From: Lojkania enalia
Lineage: Eukaryota; Ascomycota; Dothideomycetes; Pleosporales
Direction: 5' to 3'
DNA length: 64,000 nucleotides
NCBI GenBank assembly: GCA_010094045.1
Contig: ML986594.1
Span: 133,228-197,227 of the forward strand
In this document: positions 24,115 to 33,060 of the stretch, one piece after another
Position numbering within the stretch: position 1 is the stretch's first letter
How the letters are laid out: the number at the start of each line of letters is the position of its first letter
Position numbers and translations under genes: made by a program
Notes under the pieces: model-generated
Seen by the model: the letters and a program-made list of their open reading frames with translations, nothing else
What the model was told of the DNA's origin: nothing
Database searches by the model: none

Positions 24115-24262
24115 CTCGGCGCATTTCTACGCCAACTCTGCACCATCATCCACTACAGAATTGCAGCAGCCTCAGTTACAACAACGGCAACAGCGTCCAC
24201 CGGTCCCTCTATTCTCAAGTTTCAGTAACAACATAACCCAACCCCAGCAACAAAACATCACC

Positions 24263-25036
24263 ATGGCAGGTAAGTCTCCCGAGCACCGCTCCCCGCAGCG
24301 GCTCAAGCTCACCCACCGTCAAGATCTTAATAGCAATAATTCCTTTGATTCCAACATGGGCGCTGGCCTCGGGCCCGCCTACGGGAGCGACTCCGACTGG
24401 GAGTTCCCCGCGTCTGCGTTCACTTCGATCAACGACGCTTCCGCTACGTCCGGATCGACACGCACCATCTCCCCCAAGGACATCTTCCAAGATCCTTTCG
24501 GATCTGCTCCACCATCGACGGCATTCACCGACCTAACTTCTCCTGAAATCGGCGAGTCTCCATTCATCGGTGAGAGCTACGAGACTTCCCCCATGTTTTA
24601 CGGAGACGCTGTGGCCGCTACCGACAAGTGGTACTCTTTGTTTCCTGAGGCGGAAGCTGAGTCAAACATCAAGCCAGCTCAGCCGGCTGACCTTGAGCGC
24701 ACTGTTAGCCAGAACTCGCTTGCCAGGTCCAGCTCGTCCAGCAATTCCCCTATAACATTGGACAGCTCCAACCGCAGGAAGTCTACGACGAACTCACCGG
24801 CCCTGAACGCATCAATTTCTAAACCTCGTCGCCGCAAAGGAGTTCTTCCTCCAATCACCGTTGACCCCAACGATAAGGCTGCGCTGAAGCGAGCTCGTAA
24901 TACTCTTGCGGCTCGTGACTCTCGCCAGAGGAAGTTCGACCATGTCCAGAGCCTCGAGCGTCGCAACGCCGAGTTGGAAGCTGAAGTTGAGAAGTGGAAG
25001 AACATTGCTATCTCCCAGGGTTATACTGAATCTTGA
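24263..25036 (+). CDS. cpc1: cross-pathway control bZIP activator (GCN4/CPC1/CpcA homologue)
   Basis: From the main ATG the protein has 257 residues, close to the size of Aspergillus CpcA. The C-terminus is a GCN4-class bZIP: basic region ALKRARNTLAARDSRQRK, then a leucine-zipper helix starting SLERRNAELEAEVEKW, ending a few residues later. The middle is Ser/Pro- and acid-rich, as for activation domains. The family activates amino-acid biosynthesis genes on starvation. The two-uORF leader supports the identification and predicts translational control. Two oddities: the reading frame stays open upstream of the ATG, right up to the uORF1 stop, without any ATG; and a good donor-like sequence (CAGGTAAGT) overlaps the start region, so an alternative mRNA cannot be excluded. 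Confidence 0.9.
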   Translation: MAGKSPEHRSPQRLKLTHRQDLNSNNSFDSNMGAGLGPAYGSDSDWEFPASAFTSINDASATSGSTRTISPKDIFQDPFGSAPPSTAFTDLTSPEIGESPFIGESYETSPMFYGDAVAATDKWYSLFPEAEAESNIKPAQPADLERTVSQNSLARSSSSSNSPITLDSSNRRKSTTNSPALNASISKPRRRKGVLPPITVDPNDKAALKRARNTLAARDSRQRKFDHVQSLERRNAELEAEVEKWKNIAISQGYTES

Positions 25037-25944
25037 ATGTCTTGTCTTTCCGGTACTGACCGGTTCGGTTTTGAGGAGCTGGTGAAGGATGTCCCTTACC
25101 ATGCTCAGCCTTAAGGCTAAAAGTATTCTATTATTTCCTTATGTTTTTCATGTGCGGTTTATTCCGCATTTCCTTCGGCCATTGCCTTGGTTGTTGGTGG
25201 TGTGGTTATATACTTCCCTGATTGGTATTGTGTTACCTTCCGGAGCGCAGTCTCCCTTTGGTCTTCCTCTGGTTGATCGACTCCTCTAGAAGCGGTTGTT
25301 AGCGATGGGAATCTGGTAATGTTATCTGTTATACTCTCCTTTGCGATCTACCTATCGGAGTGTCTCTCCGGAACGTCTGTTATATTTGTTTTATCGGATA
25401 TTCAATTATTTAGGGGGCTCTCAAGTCTCCTGTGAGGCCTTGGTTTCCCTGGTGGATTTTGGGGTGTGCTTCTGTAGCCCTCGGGGTTTACCTTTTATAA
25501 TATATCCTATTTTAAAAAACCAAATGACGGCTCCAGCCTCGCTATGACTCTTGAATCGTGACTCTTGGATTCTGACTGATGCGTTTTATGACTCGTGCAT
25601 GAAAACGAGTGTTAAGATGTGTGACCATTTGTCATGTGATCAGTCATTAGCCTTGGTGCACCCATGAGCCACGCACTCAGCTCATCATCCATTAGGAAGA
25701 TGAAAGGCAGTCATCCCCTATAATTTCCGAATTGATGACTGTGACAAGAGGAATTTTTCAACGACGGTCCGGTGGCCACGATGATGCGGCACGGTGTAAG
25801 CGCCGGCTACCCTTACAGCTTGGCTGGCTCAGAGAGCCTCGAGATCTTACCACCCTCTGACCTCCCAATCGCTGCCGCTGATGACGATGCCGTTCTCAAG
25901 TCGCAGGTTCCCCTAAGCGACACAATAAAACAGCACAATTTCTG

Positions 25945-26212
25945 ATTAGGAAGTGTCAAGGTCATATAACCCTCATACTTCCTAATTGGGATAGCGGGTA
26001 ATGAATAGTTTGCAAGGCTTCCAGAGAGGCGTGGTGGGGCAGCACAGCTGGTTTAATGATCAGCTGACTTTTGAATGAGGGCTCCGGATTGGGAAGTATC
26101 GAGACTTGATGCCCCTCATGCTTCCTAACTAGGATAGCTGGTTATGAGTGATGACTGGCCTGCTAGCCCTCCTTGAGATTCTTCGTGGAGCGGCGCAGCT
26201 GGCTTAATGGTC
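25945..26212. repeat. two diverged ~143-bp direct repeats each led by a hairpin
   Basis: A 42-bp inverted repeat at 25945-25986 recurs in degraded form at 26088-26129. Each is followed by GGATAGC and, further on, by a shared segment resembling GCAGCTGGCTTAATGGTCAG (GCACAGCTGGTTTAATGATC in the first copy). Many differences between copies are transitions, as after RIP-type mutation. Confidence 0.6.
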
Positions 26213-26245
26213 AGCTATCATTCCGTACTAATTGTTCCTGATAAG

Positions 26246-26408
26246 ACGTAGGATGTATGAGGGTTCGATGACCCTGATCCTTCCGGATTAGGAAGTATGA
26301 GGACTCGATGACCTTGATCCTTCCGGATTAGGAAGTATGAGGACTCGATGACCTTGATCCTTCCGTATTAGGAAGTATGAGGGTTCGATGACCCTGATAC
26401 TTCCTAAT
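26246..26408. repeat. 40-bp tandem repeat of palindromic units (about four copies)
   Basis: Successive units begin near 26247, 26287, 26327 and 26367 with a 40-bp period. The last unit is a near-perfect hairpin: left arm ATTAGGAAGTATGAGGGT, loop TCGATG, right arm ACCCTGATACTTCCTAAT (17 of 18 pairs). Possibly a relic of a miniature inverted-repeat element. Confidence 0.85.
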
Positions 26409-27941
26409 TAGGACAGATGCAATGACTGTCCTATGAAACCTTTTTGACAGCTATGATGGAGCGACAGAACCAGTATATGATTGAGTTGATCCGCAGCTTT
26501 CACTTTGAACACTAGTTATCGATATAAGCGCATATTTTGGCGCGGATCAAGGTGCATACGATACGGCTAATCGAGTGATAAAGCGATTATTCTCATAGTC
26601 ACATCGTTCACGTCGCTTCTGGCATATCTGTCCATTCTGTCAGAATCGAGCTTTCTGGAATGTAAAGGTGCTAGAAGCGGACTGAGTTGCGTTTCTCAAC
26701 AAGCCTCTCTCGCGTCCACACACCGTATTCCAATAAGAATGGGGTTGTCGACTTTGGGCGCTTTAGTGCGTTATCCATGCTGGAGCTTCTGGTGATGTAG
26801 CCCGCCCTACAAATTGGAGCCATGAAGCAAGTTTAGTGAGTACATCGTATACACAAAGCGGTTTCAGTTACTACGGTTGCAGATTATCGTTGTTGGAGCT
26901 AATATCCTTGATTACTATCGCTTGGCCAGATACACGGCTCGCACTATTAATTCGATGAGTTGCCGTATGTCCCTTCTTTCTTCAATCTTTCCAGTCTGAG
27001 AATATTGTCCCTGTGCTATCCGCCCTCCCGTTATCCCCCAACTGTAATTAATATTAACATCAGCTGGCCTACTTAACTCAACAGCCTTTGCCGAAAATCC
27101 AACATAGCCCCTTTAATATCTGCTCAGTAGCATGTATATCCATCGGCCTATCCACATGTCAGCGCATTGCCCGAAGGGAGAGTTGTGTACCAGAACCCTC
27201 ATATCTTCGGGCTTAAGGCCCCCTATATATACCTTACCACTCCCCAATTCACAGCACCACACACTGACCCTCATAATTTATGAGTCAGAGTCATGCCTTA
27301 CGAATCTAAGACACGACTAGACGATAAGTCAATTTCGAGAATATAGCTGTATTTTCAAGCACTACCATCCGTTTTGTTATGTATCGACCGGGCCAAGAGA
27401 TGAACTACGCGCACTTAAGCACATAGATAGTTGCGTTTGGAGATGGGGATTGGAGATTCCAGTGAGAGGGATGTTTGGTGTACTGATGGTGGGTTGATGG
27501 TGTGATGGGTGAGCATGTCCGCGATTGGTTGCATCGAATTTTGGTACTCCCACCGATTACATCTCGGGCTAGGTTACTCATTTATCCGTTTCCTTCACCA
27601 GCTAGTCGTACGGCTTAGGTTTGAAAACCCGAAATCCTGCTGTGGGGACTAAGTTCTAATGAGCTACAGACTCTAAACTTCGGATTCGTTTGTACTCAAT
27701 TTCTAGTGTATGGGTACTGCGGCGCATTCAGACGTTTAAATCGCTCGTCCCCTTTATGATATCTTCGTAGAAATGCTTAGATAAACGCGTCACATTTATG
27801 TGATTAGGTATTACCGCCGTAGTGTCTCCCCTCGACGTCAGATTTTGCTTGACCTTGTTGTTCACACCGCAAGCCTCCTCGACTAGTTGATATCAACGAT
27901 TTTGATGTCGAACAGATGACTCGGAGCTGAATCGAGTAGGA

Positions 27942-27987
27942 TTTTTTTTTTTTTAAAAAAAAAAATAAATAAATAAATAAATAAATT
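27942..27987. repeat. T-run / A-run / (AAAT)n microsatellite
   Basis: Thirteen T, then about eleven A, then several AAAT units; a simple-sequence tract in gene-free DNA. Confidence 0.9.
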
Positions 27988-28311
27988 CTCGAATGAGGGG
28001 AAGCATTCTGCCCGTACAACGTTTTTCCCGAGTAAAGCACTCGGACATCTCCCATGACCTTCGGTAGTCAATATTAGGTGAGTATAGTATCTTCTAGGTA
28101 TATTCTTTTGGTCGGTAACCGTATTTCTCGACCGGTAGAGCCCCTTTCTGCTGATATCAATATTTGGAATGCTAGATTTTACTGATAGGTAATTCGAGTA
28201 GAACAAAGCCTCTTGATAGCGCTAGGGTCTCGAGGAAGCCCGAGCAAGTCCTGCCGCCTAGTAAGCCCTCCGAAACCCTATCTGATCGCCTAGCGAAAAG
28301 AGAGATGCAAT

Positions 28312-29487
28312 TTGCTGCCAATTACTCCTCGGGATGGATCTGATGTTCCGCACAAAGCGGAGCAGCACGCTGACAGTACCAAAAAATCGGCCATAGTGAG
28401 ACAATATGATAACGTTAGGGAGGTACGGGAATTAGATCTTTACAGAAACAAGATATGGAATTTGCCCATTAAATCGTTGATGATGACAATAATACCCATG
28501 GATGCAGACAAGAGTGTTGTGGATCAGCTCAAGGACACAGAAGAGTTTCTGCCGCTCATAGATTTCATTCAGGCGCTCTTCAGTCGCCAATGGTTTCGCT
28601 ATCGCTGGGTCGCCAAGAGATTGTGAGAACAACATATCACAAGATTGAAATACGTTGCTGCAAAGGGTCTGCGTCATGGAAGTATTTCGTTACTGCCGTG
28701 AGCATCTATTACAACAGCAAAGTCTTAGATACAGACCTAGAGGACAGCTTGGCCAATGTGTTATATCTGGACTTTCGTATAGGACACCAAACGCCCTCCC
28801 ACTACTTACACTGCTTAATTTCTTTTACAACAGAGAATGTTCGGATCCTAAGGACTACATATTCGCCCTCATTGGATGTGCGACACAAAGCACTCACCTT
28901 TTCTCTTTGGAAGTAGAGGGGTACAGGGAATTCGTCACCATGCGAAGTACTCTTTTCGAGGCTTAAGTGAAATATAATGGAACGATCTTCAGGCCAGACT
29001 ATAGTCAAACAGTAGACAAATTGCACTTGAGGTTTGCTCAATGGGCAGCTCAGAGGTCACCAGTAGCTCTATTCTCATTGGCGGGAGCGTTCAAATCCGA
29101 TTACCCCGAGCAAAACTATCACCTCCCATCCTAGGCACCATCTGGAGCCACACGCGAAGACCTACTTCAATATGGGAGAACTCAGACACAAGCTCTTCGC
29201 TTGTAACGGTGAGAAATTTACTTCGCATTCAGGGCATTTTAGCGGATCGTGTGGTTTCGATAAGCCCAATAGTTCTATCTAATATGGATATAAACGCAAT
29301 CCATAAACTTCATCAATCAGTCGCTTGGTTTTCCGACAGGTTGGCCCTGAAAAATATTCAACAAGAGCTATCTAACCCTATTTTGGGAGACTTTCGGGAT
29401 ATTTTGCTAGCTTGTGGGAACCTCGGCACGCGAATGGGATTCTATGGTTATTCTGGTCCCGTTCGTAGGCGGGGAATGCGCCTATAG
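28312..29487 (+). pseudogene. heterokaryon-incompatibility (HET) domain gene relic
   Basis: Pieces of a HET-type protein occur in the right order but in different frames. LIDFIQALFSRQWFRYRWV (28545-28605) resembles the usual FSRPWFRRVWVVQE motif. A frame change near 28600 leads to QEIVRTTYHKIEIR and SASWKYFVTAVSIYY. A second change near 28790 leads to NRECSDPKDYIFALIG (the TDPRDKVFALLG motif of HET proteins). That frame then runs on past stops at 28964-28966 and within the LPS-W motif near 29129-29131. Both stops could arise from CAA to TAA and TGG to TAG, the C-to-T changes expected from RIP. A possible intron (GTGAGA ... TCAG near 29210-29233) and a decayed C-terminal part follow. The N-terminal HET strands are not visible. 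No functional product is expected. Confidence 0.75.
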
Positions 29488-30329
29488 AAGTTCTTCGGGG
29501 ATCACTTGAGGGTCGGCACGGTGGAAGCTACAATTCTGAGAGCATCAATGAGCTACAGCATGCAACAAGAACTTTCCTGAAAGCATGCGGCCAAATAATG
29601 ATCGGCCGCAGACTGATTATTAGTAAGAATAGATGTTTTGGAATAGCGCCAGAGAAGACAAGAATTGATAATATAGTAGTCTTTTTTCAGAGATGTTTAT
29701 TTATTCTTTGAAATAACTATAACAGAAACACTTTTGAGTTGATCGGCGACTGCTATATTGAAGACAGCATGAAGGGGAAGAGAGGGAATGACAGTGATAA
29801 CTTGACAAAATTCACGACTATGTAATGTTACACGTTAAGCTATGAGATGGTTGCGAGTATTCTCTTTACCTTGATGATAACATTTCTGTGTCCTTCTTGA
29901 ACCTAACTGCGACTTGGAGTTCGGTTCCTTTCTAGTGTCGTGGAGAAGGGGAAATTCAAATTGGACAAAGTGTGTCAATAGAATATCGTTGCGTGACGAG
30001 TGTATATAGGGAATGACATCCCACCACTTATGCAACTCGCACTAGCTTCCGCAATTATATGATGGGGATCCATGCTAAGGTATCTTCGGTCTCCCCTAGA
30101 ACAAAGTTGCCGGGACCGGTGAACACTGAACAAATTTCAAAAGCATCCTCACAACCCATGAGCACCAAAATGTCTATATCGTTTGCCCCACAGCATGTGT
30201 CCCCTGTCAATTGCTAGTATAGTAATATTTTCCTGCTCTGGTTTCGTCCTTTGACGCTCTGCATTCATACTATAGCTATTTAACAAATAAAGGTAGATAT
30301 TACATTACTAAGCAACAGCTTTGTAGACG
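29488..30329. other. gene-free flank of the HET relic
   Basis: No supported gene. It may include more of the decayed HET C-terminus, but I could not recognise it. Confidence 0.5.
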
Positions 30330-30403
30330 GCTTGGCTGGCACAATTCGTCAGCGCATAAGACTCTTAATCTCAAGGTTGTCGGTTCAAGCTCCACGTTGA
30401 ACT
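30330..30403 (+). tRNA. tRNA-Lys(CTT), degenerate and probably a pseudogene
   Basis: Every cloverleaf element has the right length: acceptor 30330-30336 with 30396-30402, D-stem 39-42/52-55, anticodon stem 57-61/69-73 around loop CTCTTAA (anticodon CTT, U33 present), T-stem with T-loop TTCAAGC, discriminator T. No intron. However there is one A.C or C.A mismatch in each of the acceptor, D and anticodon stems, and a C.C mismatch plus a G.T pair in the T-stem. The A.C mismatches are each one transition from a pair, so this is most likely a decayed tRNA gene copy in the same mutated region as the HET relic. Confidence 0.6.
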
Positions 30404-30959
30404 TATCTTTTGCTTGAGGATTGTATATCCTGTTAGGGAGGAGGTTGATAAAATATGTCAGGAACAAAAAGGCCGACCTTCTTGCTGCTAAAGTATGAAG
30501 GCTTTTATAGGTGATAATTCCGGCTGACAAAATAGGAATATTTTGTTGCTACTTCAAGAGCAGATTTTGGGTTAGGTATTGCGAAAACAGGCGATACACG
30601 AATATGGATACTCGAGCTAATCAGAATCACCGCAAGTTCAGAATATGGATTGAACTTTAATAGCCTACTGATTAAAGGTAGTGGTATAGACGATTCAACG
30701 TCATGAATGACCCTTTGGGTGAATGAACGAACCACTGGTCCGTGCGCTGGTCGCAACGACATCTCTCCACAAGAATCCATGATCCCTACTTCATCACAAC
30801 ATTCCATCAACACTTTCAAAGAGCCTTAATATTACCCCTATAAATTATCGTACTCTGCACGTCTCGACTATACAGACAGTAGCTCTCCCTGTCTTTCAGC
30901 TCGGGATCTTACCCATCTCCACTCGCTTCAACCCTCCATATGCCCAACTTGTCATAACT
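30404..30959. other. intergenic interval upstream of the DUF202 gene
   Basis: A minus-strand ORF of 104 codons (30505-30819) has no recognised motif and is not supported. The last part, with pyrimidine-rich runs near 30890-30950, is the likely promoter and 5' UTR of the DUF202 gene. Confidence 0.5.
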
Positions 30960-31765
30960 ATGGATTTCCGCCCCCTAGACCGAATGTCCGGTACTGATGA
31001 AGCCCTAGTAGAGGACCCATACAGGCCCTTCTACGATATCTTCAGATCAAAGCCTGTAGTCATCAACCAGTTCGTCTTCACCTCTGCAATTGCCCCCCTT
31101 CTCAAGCCCCTTGAGAGGCTAACAGGTCTCAGACATAATGAGTATACCCGGCGAGTCTTTGTCGAAAGGCCTTTGCTAGGAACATTGCTTTTTGAGAATA
31201 ATGCGAGTGACGCAAGGGACCATGCTGCAAATGAGAGGAGTGAGTGTGCCCTTCTCAATGTGCGGAGACGTATGCTGATTTGTGATAGCTTTTTTGTCAT
31301 GGCTGAGGTTATCTGTTTACATGGCGATTGTGAGTGTAGCGATTGTGCTCTCGTTCCACTTAAAAAACAAGCCCAGTAAGGCGGGTAAGTTCTTTCTATT
31401 TCTACGATCTCAACCCCTTCTTATTCACTTGCTTCGACTTTACGAGAAAACTAGTTTCTGGGGTGAAAATGTTATGCTTTCGTTTATGTCGTATTAAAGC
31501 TTTAACGTATTTTAGGGATCCGCAAAGCTAACATTTTGTAGAGAAGGCAATTGCATTGCCGTTCGGTATCATCTTTTGGGTACTTTCTGTGGCCTGTTTG
31601 ATCTCGGGGCTGGCAAACTACATCAGGACTGTGCAAAGGTATAGTCAACGGGCCGCGCTCGTTCAGGCAGGCTGGAAGACGCAGGTGGTCTTTACAGTAG
31701 TCGCAACAACGATTGTTGCGACTTGTATCTTCTTCCTGTCCACGAACGCACAGAGCCGGAGATAG
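30960..31765 (+). CDS. DUF202-domain membrane protein
   Basis: Three exons: 30960-31239, 31289-31375, 31542-31765, 196 residues. Splicing rejoins NER with TFLSWLRLSVYMAIVSVAIV, the conserved start of a DUF202 domain (A/ER-T-FLSWLR). Three transmembrane segments are visible: that one, ALPFGIIFWVLSVACLISGL, and TQVVFTVVATTIVATCIFFL. The N-terminal 90 residues are soluble. The domain is found in bacterial YidH proteins and fungal vacuolar proteins such as Vtc1, but the function of single-domain fungal members is unknown. The second intron (166 nt) is longer than its neighbours; a missed small exon there is possible, although phases agree without one. It is convergent with RPA2, about 110 bp apart. 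Confidence 0.85.
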
Positions 31766-31877
31766 ATTCAACACAAACGCTTCAACTATTCATTACCATT
31801 ATCCGTTGCTACGCATAGTATCATACCATTGCTTAGCCCGTGTCCGGTCATAACTCCACGTACCACGTGCACCACAT

Positions 31878-32795
31878 CTAGTCCGCCTCAAGCACTGCCC
31901 AGGTCTGGTCGTCAACCGTCGTATAGATCAGCCCACCAGCCAGCAAATCATCGCCAGCCCTCGCTACATCCGCAACATCGATGCCCAATTGTGCCGCAAT
32001 ATCCTGCTGGTGTAAGCCCTCATTTGTCTGCGGCGTTTCCCTCAAATGCTTAAACACTTTCTTCGCCACCGCCGAAAAGCTACCTAAATCTGTACCTCCA
32101 TAATCCCCTCCACCCGCTTGTTGTCCATACCCTCCATTCAATGCCGCTCCACCACTGGCAGCCGCACCACCCGGCGGACCTCGTGTAAGGTATAAGTGTA
32201 CGTACGTAGCTTCGAGGAAGTGGTAAGAAATCTCGTTGTAGTCTTCAACCGGCCGTAAGATGTGGGAGGAGACATGCTTCTTGCCGTTGAAGATCTTGAG
32301 TTTGCCCCAAACCCTGCAGTATGCACCTTCTTCAAGCTTCGCGCGGGACGAATTGGGTCCGTCGGCGTTCTCAGGGTTAACCCAAAGCTTGACTTCTATG
32401 CTGCCGGTGCCATCGTCAAGTTTATATGTGATATTTGTTGTTAAGTTTGATATATTGCGGATTTGACCGACGAATGTGAGCTAATTAGTGTTAGTAGGGT
32501 TGGGGGTAAGTTGATAGAATGGGGAATGGACTTGTGAGATTGGGCTTCCGTCGATGGTAATTTCCTGCTCGTGTATTTGCTGTGCATCGTGTAGTTGCTT
32601 GATTGTAACGGGTCGGAGAGTCTCTTGAGCAAATTCTTTTCGTCCGCTTGGACTCTGTTGGCTGCCTTCCCCGGGTATGAAGCCGCCGCCGCCAGCTCCT
32701 CCGGCGCCGTACGACGTGTAAGATGTGTCGAAGCCGTAATCTGATAATATTAGTGCATAGAAATAGACTAATAGCATGGAACATTGCTCACTCAT
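31878..32795 (-). CDS. RPA2: replication protein A 32-kDa subunit
   Basis: Three exons on the minus strand: 32795-32792 (four nucleotides, ATG plus one base), 32740-32532, 32480-31878; 271 residues, the usual size. RPA32 is part of the heterotrimer that coats single-stranded DNA in replication, repair and checkpoint signalling. The N-terminus is Gly/Ser/Tyr-rich (NYGFDTSYTSYGAGGAGGGG), the phosphorylation region in this family. The OB fold begins LTFVGQIRNISNLTTNITYK, includes KLWVNPENADG and CRVWGKLKIFNGKKHV, and is followed by a Gly-rich linker and a C-terminal winged helix (GLHQQDIAAQLGI). The donor at 32531 is GTCC, not GTAAGT, but the junction is phase-correct and restores the domain. 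Divergent from DBP10. Confidence 0.95.
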
Positions 32796-33060
32796 CGTAC
32801 CATGAAGACACACTATATGCACAGGTCGAGGCTCAGAGGGATGCGAAAGGTTGCGATACGACAAATATGGAGGGGGAGACGCGACTCGGCGCGTTTTCAC
32901 AGTCTCGCCCGCACGTGCTGCCGCCAAGATTTCGAAGTGGCCCGGGCTCAAAATTTCTAGATTTCGAAAATCGGGACAGCAAACCACCACAACGAATACT
33001 TTCCAGTAAGACATCACCTACCTTTTGAGACCCGGCAATATTCCAAGCCCGCGATTGACA
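32796..33060. promoter_or_regulatory. bidirectional promoter of RPA2 and DBP10
   Basis: 265 bp separate the two divergent start codons, so both core promoters must lie here or overlap the genes. No specific factor site is claimed. Confidence 0.6.

Larger units (their letters stand above)
25037..28311. other. decayed, repeat-bearing intergenic interval
   Basis: Over 3 kb without a supported gene. The start is probably the bZIP 3' UTR. From about 25.9 to 26.4 kb lie hairpin-forming tandem repeats and a diverged larger duplication, and a T/A microsatellite sits near 27942-27987. The rest shows nothing recognisable. Confidence 0.55.

Noticed and set aside
23783..24262. Main bZIP coding sequence starting at a TTG at 23783
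   Set aside because: There is no ATG in frame, and a start at 24263 gives the usual protein size and leaves a classical two-uORF leader; kept only as a possible extended isoform.
30505..30819. 104-codon minus-strand ORF near the tRNA
   Set aside because: No recognised motif, no splice-supported extension, within decayed DNA.
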